NCBI GenBank assembly: GCA_030142905.1
Contig: JASJOG010000067.1
Location: 1,054,001-1,118,000, forward strand
DNA: 64,000 nt
Source of the DNA: Heliopora coerulea
Taxonomy: Eukaryota > Cnidaria > Anthozoa > Scleralcyonacea > Helioporidae
Reading direction: 5' to 3'
The translations under genes and the position numbers were made by a program. Below are positions 27,204 to 38,390 of this stretch, piece by piece. The notes beneath the pieces are model-generated. The model had not been told where the DNA came from. It made no database searches and saw only the letters and a list, made by a program, of their open reading frames with translations. The number at the start of each line of letters is the position of its first letter. Position 1 is the stretch's first letter.

Positions 27204-29138
27204 TCATTTGAAGAAGGAATCAATAAATGTTTGCTTTCGAGGCTCTCGCAGACAATAGTCTCTCAAAATGTCGGTTACATTTAACATAGCGTTAGAGAGG
27301 TCTTCATGACCACGGAATTCTGCAAACTCTGCCAGTTGCTCGGCAGTTCTGAGGGCTTCGAATGTAGACGTAATGACTGGTTCGCGAAGATTGCAGTCAA
27401 ACTCATTGTCTTCGTTGTCGTCATCAACGACCTCGCACATATCTTTCTTCTGTTTGGTTTGTGGCTCGCTGCTGTCGTGTAGTATTTCCTGAATAATCGA
27501 GGCTCTAACATCGTCCCGCCAGGTTGGTACGTCACTGTTGATTAGTTCTTCACAAGTTGTAAGCTCGTCTTCAGCATCCAAAAATTCTTGAGCTGATATA
27601 TAGTCTGGCATGTTAAGCATGGTGCATAACTCTTCGAGACTTTGCATCTCTTCACCAGCGAAAGGATCATCGTCCTCATCTGTTGCACCGATTTCCTCTG
27701 GGAAAAGACCAACTTTCAGGAAGCACTTCTTGATGGTCTCCTCGCTTATTTCATCCCAAGCCTTTTTCCCCCATTGTATCGACATGAGTACATGGACAGA
27801 TTTGGTTATCACACTTGCCATCAATTTTCCATCAACTTTGCTGCACACGTACCGCAATAACATGCGCTTTGTCTTTACTTTCCACTGCTTGATAATTCCG
27901 GCGTCTAGTGGTTGGCTTCGAGACGTTGTATTTTTTGGCAAAAACGCGAGCTTGATGTTGGTGAAGTGGTCTGAAGGTAATGGCGGATGACAAGGAGCGT
28001 TATCGATAAACAGAATAATTTTGCGGTTTTGGCGTTTCATACGTCGGTTGAGCTGATGAACAATCTCTTCGAATATTTCTGATGTCATCCATGCTTTCTT
28101 ATTGGCAAAATAATGACAACTGTATGGCCGATTCTTATCTTTCAAGCTCTTAAAGCACCGCGGTTTCACGCTCTTTCCAATAACAATTGGAGGCTCTTTA
28201 CCGCCGCCTGCATTCACAAAAAATGCCCACGTCAACCGTTGCTTCGCTTTTTTGCCGCCTCGACATCTTTTTCCTCTTTCAGATAGACTTTTCTCTGGAA
28301 GGGCTTTCCAAAACAAGCCGGTTTCATCCATATTCCAAACGTCTGCAGGTTGATATCCTCTTACTAATTCGCGAGCTCGCTCTGCCCAACTGGTCATAGT
28401 TTCCTCGTTCACGTCTCCTTCCTCACCGGCCACATTCATTTGCGTTATGTTGTAACGTTTCTTCCATCTATCCAACCATCCATTCGACGCAGCAAAATTT
28501 ACAGTGTCCTCGCCTAGTTTTTGAGCAATAAGGAGAGCCTCCTCCTGAAGCATCGGTCCACTGACAGGTATATTGGAGTTACGGCAAGTAGCATACCATT
28601 TCCACAGACAGTCATTTACATGTGGAAAGTTCTGTTGGCGACCCCTCTTTTTCCCAGGACGACCTTCGTTGCTCTCCCATTCTGCCAAGATTTGTTTTTC
28701 TGACTTTAAAATCAAAGATACCTGCGTTTTACCACAGCCAAATTTTTCTGCTAATTTTCTGACGCCGAATGTTGGGGGTTTTTTGTGGAATGCGAGAAGC
28801 TCAACTCGTTGCGATAAGTCAAGATACTGGCGTTTGGAGGTGGCCTTAGCCTTAGGTTTAACTGTTTCTGTTTTACGAGCGGACACGTCTCCAAGATTTG
28901 AACCACAGGTCGGGTTTTTGACAGAAACTATTTCAAAGCTTCTTCTTGTTTCATCATTTTTTAACCGGAGATTGTCGTTACACTTCATGCAGTTTCCGAC
29001 ACAATACCCTGCTTTCCAGCCTTCCACTGTTTCGGGTGCGAATACAGAGCATTTTCCCGACTTATTGCACACTGCCACTTTACATGTTAAGCACGTATAA
29101 GCTGTATCAGTGCCACATTGTATACATTTATTTTCCAT
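27204..29138 (-). CDS. Tigger/pogo-family DDD transposase, intact, with N-terminal zinc-binding module
   Basis: 644 aa with no stop or frameshift; ATG at 29136-29138. Residues 1-55 hold CxxC-x7-CxxC-x4-C-x5-C and a later YCVGNCMKC, a Cys-rich module reminiscent of the piggyBac C-terminal zinc domain. Residues about 107-155 form a helix-turn-helix (RKLAEKFGCGKTQVSLIL). Residues 172-230 form a CENP-B-type second DNA-binding domain (SNGWLDRWKKRYNI). Residues 265-420 form the DDE_1 catalytic core, with D271 in WNMDETGLFW, D379 in FIDNAPCH and D412 in QPLDAGIIKQWK: the DDD triad of pogo/Tigger. An acidic C-terminus follows. It cuts and pastes the element by recognising the TIRs. All catalytic residues are present, so activity is plausible. 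Domestication as a host gene is less likely because the TIRs are intact. Confidence 0.93.
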   Translation of the reverse strand: MENKCIQCGTDTAYTCLTCKVAVCNKSGKCSVFAPETVEGWKAGYCVGNCMKCNDNLRLKNDETRRSFEIVSVKNPTCGSNLGDVSARKTETVKPKAKATSKRQYLDLSQRVELLAFHKKPPTFGVRKLAEKFGCGKTQVSLILKSEKQILAEWESNEGRPGKKRGRQQNFPHVNDCLWKWYATCRNSNIPVSGPMLQEEALLIAQKLGEDTVNFAASNGWLDRWKKRYNITQMNVAGEEGDVNEETMTSWAERARELVRGYQPADVWNMDETGLFWKALPEKSLSERGKRCRGGKKAKQRLTWAFFVNAGGGKEPPIVIGKSVKPRCFKSLKDKNRPYSCHYFANKKAWMTSEIFEEIVHQLNRRMKRQNRKIILFIDNAPCHPPLPSDHFTNIKLAFLPKNTTSRSQPLDAGIIKQWKVKTKRMLLRYVCSKVDGKLMASVITKSVHVLMSIQWGKKAWDEISEETIKKCFLKVGLFPEEIGATDEDDDPFAGEEMQSLEELCTMLNMPDYISAQEFLDAEDELTTCEELINSDVPTWRDDVRASIIQEILHDSSEPQTKQKKDMCEVVDDDNEDNEFDCNLREPVITSTFEALRTAEQLAEFAEFRGHEDLSNAMLNVTDILRDYCLREPRKQTFIDSFFK

Positions 29139-29534
29139 AGCAGAACAATCGTAGCCCCTGGCTTCCCTTTAAATGAGTGTTTTGATTTTTGTTTTGGCAA
29201 AGGTTTAGCCTAATTAGGAAATGGCTTAGTGCTGTTGACAGTTACAATATGGCCAAACTTTTGGTAGTTTGAATTGTGGGCTGTTATAATAAAACATACA
29301 CAATTTTGTATGTTGTAAAATTTTATGCTTCGAAGCCTGCGAGAACGCAATACCCTTTGGCACTTCATTGCCATGCTTTTAGAAAATAAATTAAGCTAAA
29401 AAAATACAACTGTCCACATTATGTGACACAAATACACCTACGTCGGTGCTTTTAAGAGCTTTGCCAACATCCGGCAATAGCCTCCTCCGCAGGCCTATCA
29501 GCGAGCAATTGTTTGCAGTAAAAAAGCATTGTCA
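29139..29534. promoter_or_regulatory. Divergent spacer between transposase and HIRAN gene
   Basis: The two ORFs are transcribed away from each other from this 396-bp spacer, which must hold both promoters if each ORF has its own. It is AT-rich with TATAAT-like words near 29285. No motif is decisive. Confidence 0.45.
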
Positions 29535-29987
29535 ATGGATGTCGTACGAGTGAAATCATTTGTTCGTGGTTATCACGTTTATTTGGATATATGGAAAGCT
29601 AAAATAGGTGATGAACACCGTCTCAAGCGAGAACCAAACAACATGGACGATAAAAATGCAGTCGCTGTTGTTCGCGAAAGGCAAAAATTAAACTCTTCAC
29701 AGCCATCCGATGAAGTCCTGTCGATAAATTCTTCTATTCACCCAAATGAAATGTCGAATAGCAACGAGATTATTGGTCATATCCCTAAATTGATGGCACT
29801 GTGGGTTACAAAATTTTTAAAGCGTGCAACAAACTGTGGAACTGTTGCAATCACGGGTAAACATGTCAACAGAGGGGCTGGTTATGGTGTGGAAGTCCCC
29901 TGCCAGTACACATTTCAAGGAGACAATTTTTCGTGTAACTGGCTAAAGGACAAATTAAAGAACGAAAAATTTGATGTAGAAAATTAG
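29535..29987 (+). CDS. HIRAN-domain protein encoded inside the Tigger element
   Basis: 150 aa from the first ATG (29535) to TAG. Nearly the whole protein is one HIRAN domain: VKSFVRGYHVYLDIWKAKIG, then HRLKREPNNMDDKNAVAVV and IIGHIPKLMA. This is the family pattern of a GYHxY start, ReP-N-xxDxxAV, and hIP-x-xLA. In HLTF/Rad5-type proteins the HIRAN domain binds 3' single-stranded DNA ends at stalled forks. Stand-alone HIRAN proteins are also known from phages and bacteria. Here it has no helicase or RING partner; its partner in context is the transposase. A role at transposon ends or in gap repair is inference. Confidence 0.85.
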   Translation: MDVVRVKSFVRGYHVYLDIWKAKIGDEHRLKREPNNMDDKNAVAVVRERQKLNSSQPSDEVLSINSSIHPNEMSNSNEIIGHIPKLMALWVTKFLKRATNCGTVAITGKHVNRGAGYGVEVPCQYTFQGDNFSCNWLKDKLKNEKFDVEN

Positions 29988-30099
29988 TTCATGCATGCTG
30001 TATTATGTATCTTGAATATTACTACGGAACAGTACTGAACATTAAGCAGATATAGATGTGTAAATTGCTGAATATTTACTGTTGTTGCTATAAAATATT

Positions 30100-30307
30100 G
30101 GGCCATCTGTTGTCTGTCCGCTTAAAAGGTGTTGATTTGTTCATTGGGACCACCTGTGAGGTGTCCGCTTTCGCTAAAGAGAGGTGTCCGCCTAATAGAG
30201 GTTATATTATTAGTATTTTATAAAAGAAACGATTGGGACCTGAGTTTGGTGTCCGTTTAAAAGGGGTGTCCGCTTAAAAGAGGTGTCCGCTATTAGGGGT
30301 TCGACTG
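30100..30307. repeat. Tigger right subterminal and terminal repeats
   Basis: Six copies of GTCCGC-containing units in both spacings, ending TATTAGGGGTTCGACTG. The right side is about twice as rich in these units as the left. Confidence 0.88.
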
Positions 30308-30784
30308 TATATTGTTTTACGTGTGGATGCTTACGAGTTTCGTTTTTCGAGATATCTACGATTGATTGTCCAGGCGGAAATCGTAACTTTTATGTAAATA
30401 GCAATTCCCAGGAATTTGTGCGACGTATCGCAGAAGGATTCAGAACTTTGACTGTCATTTTGTCACAACACATATCAACATCACAGTGAAGTTTAACGGA
30501 TTATAACGTGATATATAGATATTAGATTAACAGTACAAATTGTACTTGTCGTTTAACGCTGTTAGTAAAATATATATATTTCATTGTAAACTGTTAAACT
30601 TTACTTTGATGATGTTACACGTAGCAACATCAGCGTGATTTTTAACGGATCAGAATGAGATATATAGATATTAGACTAACAGTATTACATGACAATTAAC
30701 AGTATTGTCATTTAATACTGCTGGTCAAATTTATTTATAGCGAAGAATAAACAATAAAGCACAGCAAAAAACACGCAAAATAGG

Positions 30785-30880
30785 CATATTTAAAGGTTTA
30801 TAGTATACATCTAACGTTTCGTTGCTGCACGCAACATTCATTCTCTGAGAATACCCTTCGTCAGAGAATAAAACATGTTC
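30785..30880 (-). repeat. Penelope-type terminal fragment with GAAACGTTAG box
   Basis: Minus strand reads AATGTTGCGTGCAGCAACGAAACGTTAG. The stem GTTGC/GCAAC followed by GAAAC matches the second half of a hammerhead core, but the CTGATGA box has changed to GAATGA. Confidence 0.4.
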
Positions 30881-31650
30881 TGAAATAGGAGTACCAACTA
30901 GACTAGGTTTTATGCGAAAAGGAGTCATGCGATAAAAAGTTAACCAATGAAATGCGAGAAACAAAAACAAACAAATCAACGACTAGGTAACGACAAGGAA
31001 GTCATTTGCCGTTTTTAAACGACGATCAGCAAACTGGCGTTGGGTTAAGCCCCCAAGGTCCCCAGAGAAATGGAAATATGTATGTGGTAAAAGAAAGACA
31101 ACAGTAAAGCGAGATCAGTTACGGCAGTTATCAACCTTTTAACTTCTCACCTCATGAAATATCCCGTTTGTTTTAAAGATTTTGAAGTACTTTCTTCCTC
31201 CTTTTGTGCAAGAACACTTGTACACGAAAGCCTACTCATCACCACCAAACTTAAACCGTCTTTCATTGTGAATATTGGTTCGGCAACGCTTTTCCTACTT
31301 TAACTTCAGTCAATCTTTTACTTTCGAAATTAGTTGATCTTTAATGCCTTCATTTGAATTTAATCCCTTAATTTCTTGTTGTCTCGTTCATTTCAGTACC
31401 TGTCGTCTCATATATCGTCTACTTTTCAACGTCTCTTCACCTTTACACTACTCATCTGTAAATGTTATCTTTAACACTGCTCTTTCTGAAAAGCTAATTT
31501 GTACTGCAGGGTAAATTTATATTTAGGTTTTGGCAATGTTACGTAAATATCGCCATCTCTGCCAACGTACTGATCTACTGTATAAGAAACGTAAGATTAA
31601 AATTATTAATTAAAAACAATTATGCAAAAATACAACCCATGCATACAGCT

Positions 31651-31758
31651 CGTTAGCTTGCGAAGGAGGCGCTCCGGGTGGAGGCGGGGCGAAGCGTTGT
31701 ATGGTCTTTAAACGCTTCGGCCCGCCTTCACCCAGAGCGCCTGCTTCGCTGGCTAACA
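31651..31758. repeat. GC-rich inverted repeat
   Basis: CGTTAGCTTGCGAAGGAGGC and its near reverse complement GCCTGCTTCGCTGGCTAACA surround a 20-bp centre; the arms also share CGCTCYGGGTGRAGGCGG. Confidence 0.85.
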
Positions 31759-33508
31759 GCTCGTAGACTTTTAATGACGGGTGAGATGTTTCGTAACTGA
31801 AGCACTGAACCCCATAAAGAGAGCTTAGTCATAGATACAGTGTAGTCTCAGACGAACTTTATAATAATTTGACGATTAATATTGCAACGTTATAGTAAGG
31901 TCTACTTCCGTAATACCTCGTATCATGATAGTTGGGTAGGGTTTAGTGCATTACCATGGATAGCAGCCTGCAATAACACACGATATGTCACCTACTGAAG
32001 TCGAGAACCACGAATGAGTGTGACACTAATAATTTATAATGTATTCTTGATCGACCTTGATATGATAGAGTATGCAATTTAAGCTCAAACTCACCTTTCT
32101 TGTCTGCTGCAAACATTTAAACCACCAGGTTTCAAAGTTGTTGCAGTGAGAACATGAAGGGAACAAATACTTAACATCAACCAAGTACTCGCAGCAAATC
32201 CGAGTGTAATGTCCGGCCAAACCATTCCTGCTTTTTTGTTTTTCAAGCTTCGAAGTTCGTAGTTCTCGCCAATCTCCTAAGCCAAGCACAACTTCCAGCG
32301 AGGAAATCCTTCAAGTAAACAACAAATATCACGGGCCTTGAAAATCCTCGCAGTATAGCCGCGTATAATACTGAATATGGTTTGAGAAGTGATGTTCTAC
32401 CACCTGCGGCAGCCTCCAAGCTAATACAATCCTAGAATAACGTCTGGCTCGCGTCAAATCAAACCAGGGTCAATACCAAAGCCACCAAACAAATTACGAA
32501 ATATTTGCTACTCTTGATATTTGATATTCGGTTATATATCCCCCCACACAGCGGGTGGCTAAGACTTACCAGATCTTGCCGAGATCTTTTATGCAATTCT
32601 AAGTGTCAAACAAATAACCAAAGATTCGTTGAAGACGAAGTAATCTCGTTTATATAAGCATCACTGTTAATTTTGAGAAACTACTGCGGTTCTCGTACGG
32701 AAGGTTTCTGAAGAAGTCGTCCAGTCGTAACTACGTGGGTGGATATCATCCTTTAAGTTCCTGTGATCGGTCGAGTACCATCCTGTAGTTGTTTTAACGA
32801 CCTCTTCTTTTGTTCCAAAGTTTTGTGTTGTCTTTCATGTTGTATATTAATCCGGCAAAAATTACAGAACTTTTAAATGCGTTGTCTTTCTTGGAAATAA
32901 GAAACATCCGGAAGTGGTGACATTCTGGATCTGTATAGGGGGAGTACGGAGTTGCTTTTGCAATGTATTTTCAGAACCACTTCACTGAGTAAGAGGTTTG
33001 TTCAACCTTGTGACTTCCTGTGCAGGATATATTTTACAATAAGACAAACAGGCCTCGTATGATTAGAATTCATGAAGGAAGAAATTCAAAATGATTGTGA
33101 TTTTATCGAGAAGGGCTACGGGTTTATATTAAAGCTGGTTGCTTCTACAGATGTTACTCTCGAAATTATTTATGGCTTCGGTTTCACTACAGCAAAAAGG
33201 CTTTTTCGTGGGCGTCTTTATCTATTTCACTGTTTATCAGAAGTTTATGACCTGTGCACAATTAAGTAACATTGACTCATCATCTCAATCCTTGTAGCTT
33301 AGTGGTCATCATCAGGTTATAATTACAGGTTTTACGCATATGCAACCTTTCCTTGCTACCTCAGTCCATGTAGGTCAATGGTTAGAGCTAATGTAACCAA
33401 CAATCACCATCTCAATAGTTGGAACATCTTGCAGATTATCGGATAGTTTCAGGTTGTAGGAATTTGTAACCTTCACTCACCAGCCCGTTCGTTCCGGTAT
33501 CACGACTA

Positions 33509-34109
33509 CAGTCAACTCTCGTCTTGCGGACACACTATTATTACAGAGTGGACACCTCGCTATTACGGACAGAAACCAACCCCCTGGCGAAAACTATTTA
33601 GTTTATAGCTGATACAGCTCTCGCTCCGACGGATTCCCGATATTACGACATTACAAACGCATATCCAGTCCCAGAAGAACAATCATATTGTATTTCTCGG
33701 TAAAGGGGACGTCTTGATTGTTTCACTTGACTGATCATTATTTGTCAGCTGTCAACTTCAAAGTATTTATAATAGAGTTATTTCCAAAATGTCTATTTTC
33801 GAGTCAGTTTAGTGAATGCAGCTTATTGACGATCGTGTGTCTTCGCTTTTTCCATTCAGTCTCTGTAGAAGTGTTTATCACTCGTCTTCTGTTCTTAAAG
33901 GTTTTTAAGCAATGTAGCTTCTTTTGATCACTTCCTCAAGTCTATCCGTAATTAATTCGCTCAGCATACAAACTTTGACAGAATTATTGCACAAAAGACA
34001 TTGTTGCACTTTGCGGACATATATACACATTTTACATTGCTGAATCACCTCGCTATTCCAGACTCCAAACTACGGTCCTGAAAGTGTCCGCTATAACGAG
34101 GTTTCACTG
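33509..34109. mobile_element. Non-autonomous Tigger-like element
   Basis: The left end is CAGTCAACTCTCGTCTTGCG and the right end, inverted, is CAGTGAAACCTCGTTATAGC; each is followed by GGACAC. TA precedes the left end; on the right the base pair is TG. The ends share CAGT...GCGGACAC with the intact Tigger but have no transposase inside. Confidence 0.7.
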
Positions 34110-36555
34110 TGCGTAGTTCTCTTGTTCACCGCTTCAGTTGTATGTTTTGGCAACACTGGTGTTGCGATCGTCACAGCTAGTGACCTAACTAGTTAATATC
34201 TCTAAACAGAAAACATATTTCTCTTTTCTCTTCGTCGTAAAAGCTCTAATCTTTCACATCATGATCCTAAGAGAGAAAGGAGGAAGATATGTAGAAGTGG
34301 AAATTCGCAATGTTTTCATTGTTTCAAGTGTATAACAAATCTCAAAATGTCAAAAGTCTCCTCTCTATCCTCATTCCTGGGTGAGGAACCCGAATATTCC
34401 GGAGATGCCTAACCGTTCACGCCAAATGAAAGTAAGATGGAAACTCAAAAAAACAGCTTGTTACAAACTTAAGATAAGTATAACAACAAGACGAACGTAA
34501 ACGGTAATATTTTCATAATTACTTTGAACTAAACCCGACATATCACCTCTCACATTCGTATTGTTGTTTTACTTATATCTCAAGTTTGCAAGATGTTGTT
34601 TTTCGGATTTCTCTTCTTTACGTCCAAATTGTCGCCTGGCATGGCATTTCGCGCCAACGAGGGAAAGATTACGAGTTGTTGCTTCAACATCACATCCGCT
34701 TATTCCCGCCCAAAATCAGACTGTCAAAGATTTTGCCGTTTTTAGAACAAAAAGAAAGGAGAAAGTCGTTTACTGTTTTGGAGTACCTTGAATTTTGCTC
34801 ACGAATAGCGTGTTTGTTGAATTGTGTTTTGAAGTCGATATTACCCCTTTAAGTTGAAGCGGCAATACGTCATTAGTCTAGTTTAAGTTCTTAATTCATC
34901 TCTATTCTTTATAATCATATAATCAGCAATTTTCTTGAAGATGAACTAACGACCTTGCCATTAACACTTAAGGCGCAAAAAGGGGTTTTTGAGGATGTTC
35001 CTCGACGTTTCTTGGTTGCAGTGAAAGTCTATTATAGTTCTTACTGTGTACAATTAGAAATGTTTTGTTTGGGAATTATTTAATATCGAGATAACTGGTA
35101 ATGAACAAACACAAGTTCAATGGCCACCCCTCTGAGACGAGACTAGATAAAAGAGATAATTTGTCGACCCTCATTAACTTTGTTTTTCATACGCCTGTGA
35201 AACATTCGACTATTCCAGAATACAATCAACAGATTTAAGATATGACAGCAGTCAAATGAAGTTGTCAAAGCAGTTCCTGAAAAAGAACAGTTGAAAACGT
35301 AACAGGGAAACGTGATGACAGGAACTTCACGCAAAGCTCAATAACATCTGTATTAACTTAGGTCTTATATCTGCTCATTGCAGTACTAGGTTAACAGCGA
35401 GTAGCGAGTGCTTGTCCAGTTGAACACGGCTGTGTGTCGCGCGTAATTAAATACGAGCGTTTGTAGAAGGTACGTGTCGGTTTTTACGACGAGTTGAACT
35501 AAGGCTTTAATTTATATTGGAGTCAAGAGCAAGTGATAAGTTCAGCGAACAAATGATTGAGTGTTACGCTTCTAGTTGTAAGAACTTCTTTAATTCTTGT
35601 CCGGCCGGATAAGACTTATGTTGTTTTACTCTGGCTAATGCCAGAATAAAAATAACTCCGTGGCCCAAGTGATGTAGGAAGGGGATGGGAGGGGAGGGGA
35701 GGGGAGGGGAGGGGAGGCACTCCCCCTGGCACCAAAACGAGGCAGGGAGTGCCAAGCTGTGATATCATGGCAAATATTTTTTATATATATAAATGTAAAA
35801 AAAGGATTAAAAATACCCCAAAAGTCATCACAATTTATTCCCCTAAATATTGTCATGCCATAGCTGGTACATTTTTGTTGTTTTTCAACTTGGCAATTTA
35901 ATAGGGGGAGCACGCCAATCTAAGTTTGCGCCTGGGCGCTAATAGAGCTCAGTAGACCGCTGACTGCGGCTGACTGAAGTTGCGAAAATACTCTAAAAGA
36001 GATACACCTGTTTGCAGGTTATTTTAGCCGAGGGTTATTCCTTCTTGTATAAATAGATCTAAAAGTGTTGTATCGACTCGGATCGGTCACCCCAAATGAC
36101 TCGAGTCGGATTTGACTTGTCAAGTCTCTTCTGTAAATTACTCGACTCCATTCTGACCTGACCTTAACATTAAGCTATTGTCGAGTTCCGCCGGCCTTGT
36201 TTACCCTAGCGACCATTAAACTTTAAAAAGACTGGAACGATACCTCGTCAAACCAGGTCTCATGATTGAATAAAGCCGACATGGGGGCAGCCATGTGGGT
36301 CAAAAACACGCATGGTAAAAAATTGTTTTGAACTTTTATTTTTCATGGACAGTTAATTCTAACAAATATTCAGTCCTACTTACATTGTCCTCCACTTACT
36401 AAAGACAAAAAAGAAAACTGTCAAAAAATCCGAAATTTGGGTGAAATTTTTCGCTATAGGTTGCGTGTTTTATCGCGTAAGGGACTGGGATGACCTGCAA
36501 ATTGACCCACATGTCAGCCTCCATGGTGGCTTCAAAATACAATTTGCAGGTATTG
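34110..36555. other. Intergenic region, no gene supported
   Basis: Contains a (GGGGA)n run at 35680-35717 and scattered MITE words (TCTGGCTAATGCCAGA). Short open frames only. Confidence 0.5.
35680..35717. repeat. (GGGGA)n G-run array
   Basis: Seven or more runs of four Gs spaced by A. This meets the pattern for a G-quadruplex on +. Confidence 0.9.
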
Positions 36556-36569
36556 TTTCAGTCTTTTTA

Positions 36570-36740
36570 GAGTTCAATGTTAGGGGCATAAGCGCAAACA
36601 TAATGACATAGGCAAGCGCATTTTGTACTTCGTGGTTGGTAAATCGCTTTGTAGTGGGGTAGGACAAGGACTCCAGTTGAACATGCAGTGCTCACTGTGC
36701 TTGCGTATGTCGTAATGGTTATGCTTATGTCGCTAGTGTA
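36570..36740. mobile_element. MITE related to the outer element at 12895-13430
   Basis: Ends GGGGCATAAGCGCAAACATA and, inverted, CACTAGCGACATAAGCATAA. It shares GTAAATCG and GCGTATGTCG with the earlier copy. Confidence 0.6.
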
Positions 36741-36767
36741 AAAACCACGACCAGCTGACAACTTAAA

Positions 36768-37126
36768 AAAGTATAAAATAAAACATATTCCGAAAAATAA
36801 AGATATCTTGGAAAACTCAAGATATGAGTCAAAACAAGACGAGTATATGAAACAGTAATATTTCGACTTTATTACAAAGTCATCATCAGACAGAATGATT
36901 TACAAAACAAGCCAAGGTCTATATATACAGTGTGAACAACGGAAGTTAGTTAGTTTGTTCACACTGTATATATTGACCTTGGCTTGTTTTGTAAATCATT
37001 CTGTCTGATGATGACTTTGTAATAAAGTCGAGATATTACAGTCTCATATACTCGTCTTCTTTTGACTCATATCTTGAGTTTTCCAAGATATCTTTATTTT
37101 TCGCAATATGTTTTATTTTATACTTT
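36768..37126. repeat. 359-bp fold-back palindrome with hammerhead-like core on each arm
   Basis: Arms of about 170 bp are almost identical from AAAGTATAAAATAAAACATA inward, meeting at 36945-36960. Each arm carries CTGATGA, then a stem GACTTT/AAAGTC, then GAAA (minus-strand copy, 36860-36895) or GAGA (plus-strand copy, 37006-37035). Confidence 0.88.
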
Positions 37127-37795
37127 CGCTAGTGTAAGCCAGCCATAACTCTTCGGTCTGGACCTGGTTTTTATTACTTTAATCTGGCTAATGCCAGACG
37201 ATTTTACTCGTTTTTACTCTTCCAGCAACTTATACGTGACGCTTATGGCAACTTTAAAATATGACTCTTGACTGACTCGATCGACATTGAAATAACTCAA
37301 TTAAACTCGAGTCGGGATTCGACTTCTCTGTGACTCGAGTCGAGATTCGACCTTGGGTTGAATCGTTGAAACAATCTTGAAACAATGAAGCCTGATATCC
37401 AGTTACACCTGACAAACTTGCTTATTTTTCCAGACATCAATATCCTGCTTAGGACAAAAATAGAAAGAAAAAAAAGAGAGGAAAAAACACGAAAAGTAAA
37501 AAAAAACCAAAAAGAATTGAAAAACAGGAAAATGACATAGAACTATCGTCAAATCGAGGCACAAAGAATGTTAGATTAAATGTTTAGAAAATTATCTGTA
37601 TCTAGAGATAAACTGTGCCGCTAATCGTTGTTAATCTAGATTATCTGACCTGACAAAGAAACAGATGTTTGACTCGTGAAAGAGCTGGTGCTTTGTAGAC
37701 TCCAGGCCGTGTGTGGTTCGTTTTAATTCGTTGATTCACCTCACAGGTTTGTGATTTCATTAGTTGGTAATTGTTGGACACACTGTGCATGAAGG

Positions 37796-38390
37796 CCTGT
37801 TTACACAGGCAATTTTTGATGCAAGTTTTGTTGCGATTTTTAAGTTTCGCGATTTTTGTCGCGCTCACGCTACGGTCTCAAATCGCTCCTGTAAACTAGC
37901 GACGATTTCATTGTGCTTTCGATAGAGGCCTTAAGATCTACGACGTTAACTTGAACAATGATGCCTTTTAAACCGGAGAATTCTTCATGGAAAACAAAGA
38001 GAATAAGTAATATTCATTCTTCAGAGCATTCTCAACACTGTCGTCGTTGTAAACACATTCAACGTCATGCAGACCATTTTCACTTCTTGAGAAAGACTTC
38101 AGCTGGTGACGGTAAAAAAATCATTATATAATATTGAATTAAACTCGAGGCGACAGTCGTCTTAGGAGAACAAAGCGTTTTAGGAGTCATAAATACAAGC
38201 CACAAGTATCAAACATGGTAGTCAATAAACCGTGGTTTATTTAAATGCAAAAATCTTAAACGACGTTGTTGTAGTAGACGTTGTAGCTCTTAAGTTCCAT
38301 TAGATGATTTCTCGTCGCGATGTCGCCAAGGTTCAAACGTCCGAAAAATCGCTGAGAAAATTGCAGCAAAAATCGCCTCTGTAAACGGGT
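37796..38390. mobile_element. Probable MITE with GTTTACA-GGCRATTTTTG ends
   Basis: CCTGTTTACACAGGCAATTT at the left and, inverted, CCCGTTTACAGAGGCGATTT at the right frame about 590 bp. No ORF inside looks real. Confidence 0.55.

Larger units (their letters stand above)
26857..30307. mobile_element. Complete Tigger/pogo transposon carrying transposase and a HIRAN gene
   Basis: Both ends begin CAGTCGAACCCCTA and are flanked by TA (26855-26856 and 30308-30309), the target-site duplication of the Tc1/mariner-pogo superfamily. Length is 3451 bp. Subterminal copies of GTGTCCGCTTAAAAG or close variants lie inside both ends (26900-26940; 30112-30128; 30170-30195; 30250-30290) and are likely transposase-binding sites. 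It holds two intact divergent ORFs. Intact ends, intact ORFs and a clean TA point to recent movement. Confidence 0.93.
30310..33506. other. Repeat-rich intergenic region
   Basis: No gene supported. It holds a Penelope-type end (30785-30880: minus strand GCAACGAAACGTTAGATG), a copy of the CGGCAGTTATCAACC arm (31122) and a GC-rich inverted repeat (31651-31758). Small open frames at 32026-32289 and 33072-33269 lack motifs. Confidence 0.5.

Noticed and set aside
28573..29100. 175-codon frame antisense to the transposase
   Set aside because: It is the shadow of a conserved coding sequence with no motif of its own.
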